Shown here piece after piece: positions 36,037-45,589 of a stretch of DNA of 64,000 nt. Within the stretch, counting starts at the first letter, position 1. Every line of letters starts with the position of its first letter. This stretch comes from Corynebacterium coyleae (lineage in GTDB: Bacteria > Actinomycetota > Actinomycetes > Mycobacteriales > Mycobacteriaceae): the NCBI RefSeq assembly GCF_030408635.1, contig NZ_CP047198.1:1798001-1862000 (forward strand). The letters run 5' to 3'. The notes under the pieces were generated by a model. That model saw only the letters and a list, made by a program, of their open reading frames with translations. It was not told where the DNA came from and made no database searches. Position numbers and translations under genes: made by a program.

Positions 36037-38202
36037 CTAAAGCGTTTCACTCCAGGCGGCTATCACTTTTTCGATATCCCAATTCTTTGCATAACGCTTT
36101 GCCGCTGCAGAACTCTTATGGAATTCACTCCTATCTCGCAACGACAAAATCCTTAATGCTGCTTCGTCAATTGAGCTGAACACATTCTTTGCTCCGAAGA
36201 TTTGCGCGGATCCTTCTCGCTTTCTCACAATCGGAACAGCTCCTGACGCCATCCCCTCGGCCGGCGCAAGATGGAAACTTTCCAAATCGCTAGGTGAAAG
36301 CACGAACCCCACGCGCCGGAGCCAGTTTCCCATGTCAGGGCTGAAGGGCTCGAATCTCACCGAGTCTTTCAGTGCGGGGTTTGACCCGATCCGATTAAAG
36401 AACGTCAGGTACCGCTGTTTTTGAACTGGCTTGTTCCATTCGTACGGGTACTCCCATGGCATTCTGCCCTTGAAGTGAAGTTGGTAACGGTCGTCTTCTT
36501 CGATCAACCGCTCGAGCAATCTGACCGCCAAGTCCGGCCTCTTAAGAATCGGAACGAAGCCGATTACCCCTAGATGAAATTGAGCGTCACATTCTTTAGG
36601 TCGATCCAGATCAACGGTGTCTACTGCGTTGGGTATAACTTTCGTTTTTTCCCTGGGAAATTTCAGCTGACGAACGGCATCTTCGCGAATAAACTCCGAT
36701 ACGAAGATAAGCTGATCCACTTGGTCCCACGCGACGGCTTCCAACCATTTACCACCGAGTTCGAAGCGATGAAGTCGTGAAATTAGTTTTTGCCCGGGTT
36801 TCTTATTGTTTGAATACCAGACTAAATTTGGCCCCGCCCATTCGCAAAGTACGGTATCGGCCCAAGCAACATCTCGAGAACTGGACCGCTCATCATGCTG
36901 ATGTAGGGACTTCCAACCATCAATGCGCAACCTGACGCGGTCATCGACGGTCCATCGCTCCATCAATTCCCCCATGAACTTCAAATCATGGGAAGCGATT
37001 AGCAAGTTCTTAGTCCCCCGGCGATCGGGAGTAGGGTCACCTACGGCTACGCGGTCGAAATGATCTCGGAATCTTTTAGTTGCCTCGTGAAAGGTGTACG
37101 CGCTTGCCGTATGCAATGCGACCCTTGCGCTTTCCGTCAGAGCAGACAGGTTTTGAGCGATGGTTCCTGCAAGATCAGCCGGTGTATCATCCGCGGAAGC
37201 AAAGAAGGGGTATTTAGCCCCTAGAAGCTCGACATGGTCACGCGTTCTATTGACGATAGGAACCGTGTGGTTCAGCCCATATTCCAATGCTTTGGTCGAA
37301 ACCTCGAGGCTTGAATCAAGCTCACTGGTTCTCCACCCAACACCCAAGTGGGATTCTTGAATCAACTTAATCGAGTCGGATCTCGACAAAGATCCGTGCC
37401 AGGTCACTCCACTTCCAGGGTCACTGTCGTATGACTTCAGCGCCTCCAGCATCCGACCGGCCCATTCTGGATCGCCTTTTTTTGCGTTTACCTTCGCACC
37501 TGCCACATCAAGGGTCGCGCGGACCCCCAATCGAGCCAGCGCAGCAGGAAGTTCGAGCATCTCGAGAGTCTTCCACTGTGCTGCCATTTTTCCAGCGTAA
37601 ACTAGCCGAACTGGGCGATCATGCGTACCAAGCTGCTCTGGGAACTCTGTGAGTACGGATCCAAGCTCTGGCACGGGAATCATCGGTGGAGTCACGATAG
37701 TTTTTCCGGCCGCCGAAGGCACAATGCTTTCAAGATACGCGCGTGCTGCGTCGGTTTGAGCCAGCATTCTGCGACTGCAACGTGCTACCTCGTCAACTTT
37801 CGCGATCCGCTCTTGATCCGCAGCGGATGGCGGGAACGGTAGGTCTGTTATGTAGCTCCACAGCTTTGGCGCGAGGGCAGTCCGTGCTGCAAAAGTAGTG
37901 CAGGCCTCTAGCCCTCGTACTATAACAGCATCCACGTGGTTTTCCGCTACAAACCTATCCACCCATTCCGCAGCTTGACTAGGAGTAAGGATATTGTTCC
38001 CCCTCCCCTTAGGTTCGTGCAAGGTAACCGATGGAATCTGCAATAAATGTTGAGTCAGTGTGTGGTCGTTAATCTTTGCTTTTAGAAAAACGTGAACCTC
38101 ATCCACGACACTGGCCAGAACCTCGGATATTGAGCTGAGCCAAATCGAGGATCCGTCTATGAGATTGGGGTTGACATCACCGTAAAGAACCACTCGACTC
38201 AT
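36037..38202 (-). CDS. Two-domain GT4-type glycosyltransferase
   Basis: 721 residues holding two GT-B modules. The first (residues 1-380) begins MSRVVLYGDVNPNLIDGSSI and has RPVRLVYAGKMAAQWKTLEM plus SLEVSTKALEYGLNHTVPIV; the second has LIFVSEFIREDAVRQLKFPR, KVIPNAVDTVDL, LGVIGFVPILKRPDLAVRLL and LSPSDLESFHLAPAEGMASG, a clean GT4 donor-site pattern. It overlaps the upstream membrane-protein gene by 4 bp (ATGA). A bifunctional enzyme adding two different sugars is possible, or one module may be structural. Confidence 0.82.
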   Translation of the reverse strand: MSRVVLYGDVNPNLIDGSSIWLSSISEVLASVVDEVHVFLKAKINDHTLTQHLLQIPSVTLHEPKGRGNNILTPSQAAEWVDRFVAENHVDAVIVRGLEACTTFAARTALAPKLWSYITDLPFPPSAADQERIAKVDEVARCSRRMLAQTDAARAYLESIVPSAAGKTIVTPPMIPVPELGSVLTEFPEQLGTHDRPVRLVYAGKMAAQWKTLEMLELPAALARLGVRATLDVAGAKVNAKKGDPEWAGRMLEALKSYDSDPGSGVTWHGSLSRSDSIKLIQESHLGVGWRTSELDSSLEVSTKALEYGLNHTVPIVNRTRDHVELLGAKYPFFASADDTPADLAGTIAQNLSALTESARVALHTASAYTFHEATKRFRDHFDRVAVGDPTPDRRGTKNLLIASHDLKFMGELMERWTVDDRVRLRIDGWKSLHQHDERSSSRDVAWADTVLCEWAGPNLVWYSNNKKPGQKLISRLHRFELGGKWLEAVAWDQVDQLIFVSEFIREDAVRQLKFPREKTKVIPNAVDTVDLDRPKECDAQFHLGVIGFVPILKRPDLAVRLLERLIEEDDRYQLHFKGRMPWEYPYEWNKPVQKQRYLTFFNRIGSNPALKDSVRFEPFSPDMGNWLRRVGFVLSPSDLESFHLAPAEGMASGAVPIVRKREGSAQIFGAKNVFSSIDEAALRILSLRDRSEFHKSSAAAKRYAKNWDIEKVIAAWSETL

Positions 38203-39065
38203 AGCTTCCCTCCAACGCCAACGTCGCGTATTCCTAGCGAAGCTAGCAACACAGCCTGCTCAGCAGACAGATGAGTCTCATCGAGAACGATATCTGCCAG
38301 CGAGAAAAGATCTGCTGAGAAATGATCTGGCAAAGATCCCGGAATAACAACAATGGGGATATGAATCTCTTTGCAGCGATGGAGGAACTCTCTAAGTATT
38401 AAGAATTCGGTTGTTCGGCTTGCATTTACGACGTCGCTCCATGGGTTTTGGCGCGCTTTTCGAAGATCAATAAGACAGCAGCTTGCGTCAAACGGGGGCT
38501 CTCCGATCGCAGAAGCGTATCCAACCCGAAGAAACTGTGCATTACCGCAAAGTGAGATTGAGTCCGGGGACCCGCCGATGAAGAGTATGTGCCTGATTCG
38601 CGACCGCGGGTCGGCCTCAAGGAGGTACGAAAGTTTCCAACGGTCATTCCCACTCATCTGCTGCGACGCCGCCTGGCGTCCGGCGTAGTGCGAATCCGGT
38701 TTTGAGATTATTCGAGTTTCAGGAATGGTCGCAGCCCCGAAAGTAGACATTGAGTCAGATCGGGCTCGCCCGATCGTCCCCTGCGCCTGTCCACCGAGAC
38801 GGCCGAGCGTGCTGAGCAATTCCTTTGCTACGGCATTAGATTCCCGACGAAACTTCTTACGCTCAGCCAATTCAAGCTTCCATGCGCTCGCAAATGCGCA
38901 AAAACCTAAAGCGCACAAACTGATCCCGGTCGCGGTGAACAGCGACGAGACAATTCCCGCGGAAAATTGTGCGAACACAAGGCAAAACGCACTGGCGATG
39001 ATGAGGGCAAGCAGTGAGCGCCCTTTTGAAAGCAGCCTAGCAATTCTCTTGATCTTCAACCGCAT
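38199..39065 (-). CDS. Membrane-anchored protein of unknown function
   Basis: 288 residues from the ATG at 39065, preceded by GGAGG; a longer in-frame start lies deeper inside wecC. Two close hydrophobic segments (SLLALIIASAFCLVFAQFSA and SLFTATGISLCALGFCAFAS) form a hairpin anchor, followed by a basic helix and a cytoplasmic domain with ILFIGGSPDSISLCGNAQFL and IPIVVIPGSLPDHFSADLF. The latter reads like a Rossmann or GT-B-like fold without a known active site. Overlaps wecC by 29 bp and the following glycosyltransferase by 4 bp, so it is part of the operon and may anchor or regulate the glycosyltransferases. Confidence 0.65.
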   Translation of the reverse strand: MRLKIKRIARLLSKGRSLLALIIASAFCLVFAQFSAGIVSSLFTATGISLCALGFCAFASAWKLELAERKKFRRESNAVAKELLSTLGRLGGQAQGTIGRARSDSMSTFGAATIPETRIISKPDSHYAGRQAASQQMSGNDRWKLSYLLEADPRSRIRHILFIGGSPDSISLCGNAQFLRVGYASAIGEPPFDASCCLIDLRKARQNPWSDVVNASRTTEFLILREFLHRCKEIHIPIVVIPGSLPDHFSADLFSLADIVLDETHLSAEQAVLLASLGIRDVGVGGKL

Positions 39066-40350
39066 GGAACCCGACCTCCGTTCGCCATGCTCCACAGGTA
39101 TCAATGATCACCGCACCCGGTTCAATTTCCTCCTTACGCGAAAGGAATTCCCGATGTCCAACTAGGAGCAACACGATATCCGCTCCCTCCACTGCCTCTC
39201 CGAAGCTCGAAAGAATGAGGTTTTTGTTGTGAACGAGCGATCCAGGAAGCTCACGAACGTTCGGTTCTACAGCGAAAATAGACGCGTCCGGATATTTTTT
39301 TGCAAGTGCAGCTGCAATATGGACAGCCGGCGACTGCCGGAGGTCATCTATGTTCGCCTTAAACGCTAAGCCTAAAAGAGCGATCTTCGGATTCGACGTC
39401 TCCCTGAGTGCTTCGGCGACCTGTTCGAGAACGAACCGCGGCTTCGAATCGTTTCTTTCTCGGGCTGTTCGAATTAGCTTCGCGCTCTGAGGGGAGGAAG
39501 AAACAATGAACCACGGATCCACGGCGATGCAATGCCCACCTACCCCTGGACCGGGATTCAAGATGTTCACTCGTGGGTGACGGTTTGCTAGCTCAATGAG
39601 CTCCCAGACGTCAACCCCAAGGTCCTCGCAGATCATGGAGAGCTCATTAGCGAACGCGATATTCACATCTCGGAACGAATTTTCGGTCAGCTTAGCTAGC
39701 TCTGCAGTTGTTGCGTCCGTAACGAGAAGCTCGCCGGTTACGAATTTCGAGTACAGTGAGCTTGCTCGATCGGCACTTTCGGAGTTGATTCCGCCAACGA
39801 TACGATCGTTTTCGGCCATTTCTGCCATGACGTTTCCAGGCAAGACACGCTCCGGGCAGTGGGCAAAGTAAACAGAATTGTCACGCCCCGGTTCGAGCGT
39901 GAGGTCACTCCGTAGCGAGGAGACAAGTTCTGCGACCTGTTGCGTGAGTCCTGGAGGTGAAGTCGACTCCAGAATTATCAATTCCCCGCCGGTGAGTACC
40001 GGAGCTATAGAACGGGTCGCACTGTACACGTAAGTGGGATCAACAGCGTGGTCCTCACCGAACGGAGTAGGAACCGCGATGACAAACGCATCCGCTGCTG
40101 GAACATCGGTTTGGGCGCTCAGATTGCCACAATCCACAACACGAGCAAGCAATTCGTTCAACCCCGGCTCCACAAACGGCAGCACGCCGTCGTTCACCAT
40201 CTGAACAACTTTGCGGTTGACGTCCACACCAACGACTGACATACCTGTGTCGGCGAGGAAAGCTGCGGTTGGAAGGCCAATGTAGCCCATTCCTACTACG
40301 CAGACCGAAGCTACTTCTGCTTGTCCCGGCACCTCTACCAAACCTCTCAA
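39037..40350 (-). CDS. wecC: UDP-N-acetyl-D-mannosamine 6-dehydrogenase, WecC type
   Basis: 437 residues. NAD fold CVVGMGYIGLPTAAFLADTG, central AELAKLTENSFRDVNIAFAN, and the WecC hallmark ANRHPRVNILNPGPGVGGHC with the catalytic cysteine at residue 274. It should oxidise UDP-ManNAc, made by the WecB-like epimerase at 47095, to UDP-ManNAcA. The TTG at 40350 is preceded by AAGGAAG and is preferred; GTG at 40332 is an alternative. Lies downstream of the ABC exporter genes on the same strand. Confidence 0.87.
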   Translation of the reverse strand: MRGLVEVPGQAEVASVCVVGMGYIGLPTAAFLADTGMSVVGVDVNRKVVQMVNDGVLPFVEPGLNELLARVVDCGNLSAQTDVPAADAFVIAVPTPFGEDHAVDPTYVYSATRSIAPVLTGGELIILESTSPPGLTQQVAELVSSLRSDLTLEPGRDNSVYFAHCPERVLPGNVMAEMAENDRIVGGINSESADRASSLYSKFVTGELLVTDATTAELAKLTENSFRDVNIAFANELSMICEDLGVDVWELIELANRHPRVNILNPGPGVGGHCIAVDPWFIVSSSPQSAKLIRTARERNDSKPRFVLEQVAEALRETSNPKIALLGLAFKANIDDLRQSPAVHIAAALAKKYPDASIFAVEPNVRELPGSLVHNKNLILSSFGEAVEGADIVLLLVGHREFLSRKEEIEPGAVIIDTCGAWRTEVGFHAVEDQENC

Positions 40351-40405
40351 TTATCCACTTCCTTCAGGCTCAATATACTCCGGCACATTTTCTCAAACGT
40401 GTCCA

Positions 40406-41254
40406 CTAGCTAAGTTCGATGCAAGGTTCATGGTTGTTTGATCGCACTTCTTGCATCAACCGATTCGCTTCATCTACTTTTCCGTCCGAAAGCAGATTGG
40501 TGAATGCCCGATAGTCTGCAATCACTTCACCGCAGTCGCCATCTTCGATTAACTCACCTTGGTGGATCCAAATTCCGCGTTCACACGTTCCCTCGATCAT
40601 CGACGTCGAATGAGAAACTAAGAAAAGATTACCAGCGCGTTCAAGCAGCTCGTTCATACGAGCTTGCGCCTTCTTTGCAAATGCGGCATCACCTGTTGAA
40701 AGAGTCTCGTCCACCAAGAGCACTTCGGGTTTGACAGCGGTCGAAATGGCGAAACTGAGCTTCGCAGACATACCAGACGAATACGTACCCATTGGCCGCA
40801 GAGCAGCCTCTCCCAATTCTGCCCATTCTGCGATCTCTGGAACCGCGGCTTTCGCTTCATCCGGTTTCATCCCTAATGCCAAACATCCGAGATAAATGTT
40901 CTGTTCACCAGTAAGCCAAGACTGAAGTGCAGGCGCGACACCTAGAAGGGTCGGTTGGTGCCGAACGAAGATCTTGCCATTGGAAGGCGCCTCACCTCCG
41001 CCAACCAGGCGTAGCAGCGTAGATTTACCCGAACCATTACGTCCGATGATGCCAATCGATTCACCTTGCCGAGCGACAAAAGAAATGTTTTTCAGAGCGT
41101 CCACCGTCTTGGATCCCCGACGCCGGAGGGCCTTCCGGCTCGACGCACCAGGCAAAGTGTAAGTCTTCGAAACATTCTTGACTACTACGGATGGATTAGC
41201 GACGGAGCTGTCGCTTCTCCGCTCGACTAACGGATCATTGCTTGACTCGGACAT
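40406..41254 (-). CDS. wzt: Polysaccharide ABC exporter ATPase (Wzt/TagH type)
   Basis: About 282 residues from the ATG at 41254. Walker A IIGRNGSGKSTLLRLVGGG at about residues 70-85, signature YSSGMSAKLSFAIS, Walker B EVLLVDETLSTGD and the H-loop LFLVSHSTS. These are typical of the ATPases that export O-antigen, teichoic acid or mycobacterial galactan across the membrane. It overlaps the permease gene by 20 bp. No long carbohydrate-binding C-terminus is present, so substrate choice likely rests on the permease. Confidence 0.9.
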   Translation of the reverse strand: MSESSNDPLVERRSDSSVANPSVVVKNVSKTYTLPGASSRKALRRRGSKTVDALKNISFVARQGESIGIIGRNGSGKSTLLRLVGGGEAPSNGKIFVRHQPTLLGVAPALQSWLTGEQNIYLGCLALGMKPDEAKAAVPEIAEWAELGEAALRPMGTYSSGMSAKLSFAISTAVKPEVLLVDETLSTGDAAFAKKAQARMNELLERAGNLFLVSHSTSMIEGTCERGIWIHQGELIEDGDCGEVIADYRAFTNLLSDGKVDEANRLMQEVRSNNHEPCIELS

Positions 41255-42158
41255 AACGAGACTCAGCCTCCCAGAAGAAAACAAAACCCAGAACAAACGC
41301 ACCCAACGACCAAGCCAACAGGGTTAACCATGTAGACGCTGACGGCACCTCACCGTAGATAACAACGCCTCGAATAGCGGTCAAGAAGATGTAGGCAGGG
41401 TTATTTGTCATCACCGCGCTCATTAATGGCGAACTTGCATATCGCTCGACAGAGAAAAACACTCCCGAGGAAAAAAACCATGCCCTCATGGCTAAGTTAA
41501 TTAAGACTTTAGCGTCTGGAATGAAAGCCGTGATTCGCGCGACTATGAACATGAATCCGGTCCCGAACATCCACATAAGAAGGGTGATGGGTATGAACAG
41601 CGGAATAGTCGGACTGAGCGGCTTTCCCCACTGGGCACACAGCGCAAACACCACCGCAACCAAGATCGGAGTGATGTTATCAATCATGTACCTAAGCGAT
41701 TGTGAAAGAACCAAAGAGGCTCTCGGAAATGAAAACGCGGTAATGAGGTTTCTCGATGTCTGGATCAGTGACTGTCCACCGCCAACCAGCGAAGAGACAA
41801 AACCAAAAAAGGTCACACCGAGAACTAGAAAGCCGATGAAATTATCGATCCCCCTGGAAGTCTTGAGCACGAGACCAAAAAGGACTCCGTACATAGCAGC
41901 TTCCAGCAAAGGCTGCGCAATCAACCAGAATCTCCATAACCGGTAGCTTTTAACTGTTCGAAAAGCTCGGTACCGCGCATCTGCGACAATAAAATGCCGA
42001 CGCTCAATTAGCTGCTTGACATAGAGCCCCAAAGTCGGCCGAATATTGAGCTTTCGCAATCCGGACATATCGACTCGGGTCACGTCTCTGGCTGAAGCAT
42101 TACTTTGAGCAGATACTACAGCAGACAGAGACCTGTCGCTTTCGCTGTTGTCACTCAC
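41235..42158 (-). CDS. wzm: Polysaccharide ABC exporter permease (Wzm/TagG type)
   Basis: An ABC-2 permease with a polar N-terminal tail of about 85 residues and six hydrophobic segments, including LWRFWLIAQPLLEAAMYGVL, FLVLGVTFFGFVSSLVGGG, LLMWMFGTGFMFIVARITAF and LTLLAWSLGAFVLGFVFFWE. The GTG at 42158 has GGAG nine bases upstream; an ATG at 42173 and a longer frame to 42275 are possible but would run into the divergent gene. Pairs with the Wzt-like ATPase to flip a lipid-linked polymer made in the cytoplasm. Confidence 0.87.
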   Translation of the reverse strand: MSDNSESDRSLSAVVSAQSNASARDVTRVDMSGLRKLNIRPTLGLYVKQLIERRHFIVADARYRAFRTVKSYRLWRFWLIAQPLLEAAMYGVLFGLVLKTSRGIDNFIGFLVLGVTFFGFVSSLVGGGQSLIQTSRNLITAFSFPRASLVLSQSLRYMIDNITPILVAVVFALCAQWGKPLSPTIPLFIPITLLMWMFGTGFMFIVARITAFIPDAKVLINLAMRAWFFSSGVFFSVERYASSPLMSAVMTNNPAYIFLTAIRGVVIYGEVPSASTWLTLLAWSLGAFVLGFVFFWEAESRYVRVKQ

Positions 42159-42250
42159 CGCTTTAGTCTCCATTTCCAAATATGGTGTAGTCGCTGGGCT
42201 AGCAGCGGCTAGTATCGTAAAAATCGTACCGAAGGAGATCAGAGGATCAA

Positions 42251-44161
42251 ATGCGACCGCAGTTTTCCGTGTCAACTCGCAACGTTCGTAGGCGCTTCCA
42301 AACCTGGGTCAAAGGACAGTTTTTTCGATACGCCCCTGCTGGCGTCGCTGCGTGGGCGCGGTCGACGATCTCTAAATGGCGAAAATTGCAACAACGCAGA
42401 GCCGAAGCAGATGGCTTCCCTGATTACGAGCCCACGCTCTTCGGGGGTCCCGCAAGCGTTGCCCCCCATTTCCCTTTCACTGTTGGAACCATTCTTGACC
42501 CATTTTCCGAGTCGGCATGGTCGAGCGAATTTAACCTCGTTGCACTTACACCAGCTAATTGGCGAGACGAATTACCAAGATGCGATTTTATACTTGCTGA
42601 ATCTGCCTGGGAAGGGTCCTGCGGCCAATGGCGTTATCAGCTGGCAGGAACTTCCGCACCTTCAGCTGATCTGCAAACACTGCTCGCAGCTGCCACAGAC
42701 AAACAGATCCCGTCAGTGTTCTGGAATAAAGAAGACCCAGTACATTATGAGGAATTTCGGGATACCGCCAAGCTTTTCGATTACATCTTTACTACGGACG
42801 AAAACTCGCTCCCCCGCTACCAGTCCGAAATTGGTCATAGCCGTGTTTTTGTGCTGCCGTTCGCTGCACAACCGAGGATTCATAACCCTGCACGCCGCGG
42901 AACAAAAGAGGACGTAAACCCCGAAGGAATTGCTTTCGCTGGAACATACTTCCGCCACAAGTTCCAGGACCGGCGAGCCCAAATGGACCTGCTCCTCGGA
43001 GCTGCTGCAAACGTAGCAAAAGGATATGACGTTCCATTCACTATATTTTCGCGCCACGCCGGCGGCGATCGGAAATACCAATTTCCATTGAAATGGTCGA
43101 AATACGTCAGTGGGTCACTTCCTTACTCTCAAATGCTTACTGCATATCGTCGATTCGCGCTGTTCCTAAACGTCAATTCCGTAACCACAAGCCCATCGAT
43201 GTGTGCGCGCCGAATTTTTGAGATTGTCGCGTCCGGAACTGCCGTGATTTCCACGCCGTCTGCAGCAATACGAAACTTCTTCAATGCAGACGAAGTTCCC
43301 GTTGTTACAGACAAAGACCAAGCGGAGCGCACGATACGGGCAATCGTCAACTCACCAATGTTGCGGAGTCGTATGGTGCATAAGGCTCAGCGGCAGATTT
43401 GGGAGCGCCATACTTACGCGCACCGCGCTGCAACCATTCTGGATACTTTGGAGTTAATGCCCCCTCAGACTGATGACAAACCCCTTGTATCCGTTATCTG
43501 CTCCACAAACAAGACAAACCAAATTGGGCATGTCATCGAACAGGTTGCGCAACAGAATTACCCAAACGTCGAACTGCTTTTAGCCGGCCACGGCGTAGCC
43601 CTTGATCCGGCGGCCGCAGACACAGCTCGTGACAAAGGAGTCTCTCGCATCGAATTACTGCAATTCGATAGCGACAGCACACTGGGGTTGTGCCTGAATG
43701 AGCTTGTTAAGAAGAGCTCGGGCAAAATCGTGGCGAAATTCGATGACGACGACTTCTATCTCCCCAATTATTTACGTGACCAGGTGAATATTCTGCAAGC
43801 GATGGATGCAGACTTAGTCGGTAAAGCTTCAATTTATTTCCACCTCAACTCAAACAATGCCCTAGTAAAGCGATGGCCCCACCGCGAACATACTTGGTAC
43901 GGCTTTGTTGCAGGCGCAACGTTAGTCGGATGGCGAGATACGTTCGTCCGCGTCCCCTTCCCAAATCGCTCTAGGGGGGAGGACTCGGTATTTCTTAAAG
44001 AGCTAGAGGCAAAGGGGATGCGCGTTTACTCAGCAGATAGTTTCAACTATGTCGCAGTTCGACGAGGATCTGGCCACACCTGGGATATCTCAGACACTGA
44101 CATTCTCGCGTACTCCCAAGTTGAAACGTTTGGTTTGAACCTGAAGCACGTCGAGGTGTAA
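42251..44161 (+). CDS. Two-domain glycosyltransferase: CgeB-like GT-B plus GT2
   Basis: 636 residues. The first 400 resemble the CgeB/Glyco_trans_1_2 family: IPSVFWNKEDPVHYEEFRD, YIFTTDENSLPRYQSEIG, IAFAGTYFRHKFQDRRAQMD, MCARRIFEIVASGTAVISTP. From about residue 410 a GT2 (GT-A fold) domain follows: PLVSVICSTNKTNQIGHVIE, an acidic metal site KFDDDDFYLPNYL and a late RGEDSVFLKELEAKG, the usual E/D catalytic-base region. It is divergent from the exporter genes, with 92 bp in between. ATG at 42251 follows GAGGA. One enzyme may add two sugars in sequence. Confidence 0.83.
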   Translation: MRPQFSVSTRNVRRRFQTWVKGQFFRYAPAGVAAWARSTISKWRKLQQRRAEADGFPDYEPTLFGGPASVAPHFPFTVGTILDPFSESAWSSEFNLVALTPANWRDELPRCDFILAESAWEGSCGQWRYQLAGTSAPSADLQTLLAAATDKQIPSVFWNKEDPVHYEEFRDTAKLFDYIFTTDENSLPRYQSEIGHSRVFVLPFAAQPRIHNPARRGTKEDVNPEGIAFAGTYFRHKFQDRRAQMDLLLGAAANVAKGYDVPFTIFSRHAGGDRKYQFPLKWSKYVSGSLPYSQMLTAYRRFALFLNVNSVTTSPSMCARRIFEIVASGTAVISTPSAAIRNFFNADEVPVVTDKDQAERTIRAIVNSPMLRSRMVHKAQRQIWERHTYAHRAATILDTLELMPPQTDDKPLVSVICSTNKTNQIGHVIEQVAQQNYPNVELLLAGHGVALDPAAADTARDKGVSRIELLQFDSDSTLGLCLNELVKKSSGKIVAKFDDDDFYLPNYLRDQVNILQAMDADLVGKASIYFHLNSNNALVKRWPHREHTWYGFVAGATLVGWRDTFVRVPFPNRSRGEDSVFLKELEAKGMRVYSADSFNYVAVRRGSGHTWDISDTDILAYSQVETFGLNLKHVEV

Positions 44162-44233
44162 CAGGTCCAAAAGCGTCACCCTCCTCAGTCCATTCGATCT
44201 TAAAAAGGCACCGTCGGACCTGACAACAATTCC

Positions 44234-45589
44234 TTACAGAGAGGAGTATGCCGCTAGGTAACTAGTGGCGACCGCGTCCCACGTACGAGAGTAAATCCAA
44301 GATGGCACCCTCCGCTTCATTGCGAGCGTCTTTTTGATCCCCCCAGCCAGTGCACTTGGATCACCCGCCGGTACATACTCTGCTTCCCCTGCGGTGACTT
44401 CTCTTAGTGCTGGAAGGTCGGAGCAGACAATCGGCACACCCTGAGCCGCTGCTTGCAGGGCTTTAATCGGTGTCACTTGCGCTGTTACAACTGAGCGGAT
44501 TCGTGGCACAACAAACACATCAAGTGCCGAGTACCAAAGTTCAATCTCATCAGTTGGTCGCCGCCCTGTGAAAATTACGCGGTGTTCCACTTTCTTTCGC
44601 TTGGCGAGTTTTTCGAGGTCAATTCTTGCGGTACCGTCTCCGACAAGAAGGACGTGAATCTCATCTGGCAAGTGTTCAAGTGCCGAAATCAAAGTACCAA
44701 GTCCTTCGTATTCCACTAGTGAAGTAATAGACCCAACAAGTGGTACATCGGGAAGTCCAAGGCGGCGCTTTGCATCCCCCGATTCTAATCCGCCCCCAAT
44801 CTCCTCCTTGCTAATTGAGTTCGGAGCGACAAGCAGCTTCTTTACCCCGATCCCTCGCTGAAGGATCTCTTGTTTCAACGTCTCGCTGAGAGTGGTCACC
44901 AAGTTCGCAGATGCTATAGCCTCGTTTTCCTTCTCTCGAGTTCGACGGAAATACTCACTTCCAATCGCCCCTAGTTCATCGGGCTGAGTGGACGCCCAGG
45001 TGGCTTCCGGAATGCCTCGAACCTCATACACCCAAGGCACCGATAGTTGCTTGGCAGCCCAAGATACTGCCACAGCATTCCACCACGGCGTGGTTGTGTG
45101 TAACACAGAGATATCGTTTTCCTTGGCTTCATCCACTATGCACTGGGCCATAATTTCTGCTTGTCGCATTCGGGAACGCGGGTAGTGCCGAGGAATAGCT
45201 CGTTTGTAGACTACCCCGTCTATATTGTCAGCCCGTCGGACCGGCACTCGTCCTATCGAGAGCGGATAGCCGAGACGCGTCATCGCTGAAGCGTCGACCC
45301 CTACCGACTGAATAGCCTGAATCACCTTGTGACTGCGCTGTGCATAGCCAGCAGTTGAGTAGGGAAAAGAATTGGTTAAGACGAAAAGTACATTCCCGTT
45401 AAATCGAGCTGCTCCAACCGCTTCAACACTCGCTATCGGGGGCTGAAAATTCGCTTTAGGCACACGCTGTTTAACCACAGGTTTCCCCAGGACACGTCGT
45501 GAAGCCAAGTTTAGAAACGCGACTGGGTCTTCTGATGCAAGAGAGAACATCACTGAAGGCAAAGAAGCTAGTGCTGCAAAGTCAGCCAT
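44234..45589 (-). CDS. GT4-type glycosyltransferase
   Basis: 451 residues from the ATG at 45589, which overlaps the preceding gene stop by 8 bp (ATGGCTGA). The fold starts with NVLFVLTNSFPYSTAGYAQR, a GGxG-like acceptor loop, and continues with VPWVYEVRGIPEATWA, LLVAPNSISKEEI, HVLLVGDGTARIDLEKLAKR and VTPIKALQAAAQGVPIVCSD, all usual for GT4. Coupled to the GT4 gene upstream. The 72 bp between its stop and the plus-strand glycosyltransferase stop contain CAGGTCC/GGACCTG repeats that could fold as a weak shared terminator. Confidence 0.85.
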   Translation of the reverse strand: MADFAALASLPSVMFSLASEDPVAFLNLASRRVLGKPVVKQRVPKANFQPPIASVEAVGAARFNGNVLFVLTNSFPYSTAGYAQRSHKVIQAIQSVGVDASAMTRLGYPLSIGRVPVRRADNIDGVVYKRAIPRHYPRSRMRQAEIMAQCIVDEAKENDISVLHTTTPWWNAVAVSWAAKQLSVPWVYEVRGIPEATWASTQPDELGAIGSEYFRRTREKENEAIASANLVTTLSETLKQEILQRGIGVKKLLVAPNSISKEEIGGGLESGDAKRRLGLPDVPLVGSITSLVEYEGLGTLISALEHLPDEIHVLLVGDGTARIDLEKLAKRKKVEHRVIFTGRRPTDEIELWYSALDVFVVPRIRSVVTAQVTPIKALQAAAQGVPIVCSDLPALREVTAGEAEYVPAGDPSALAGGIKKTLAMKRRVPSWIYSRTWDAVATSYLAAYSSL

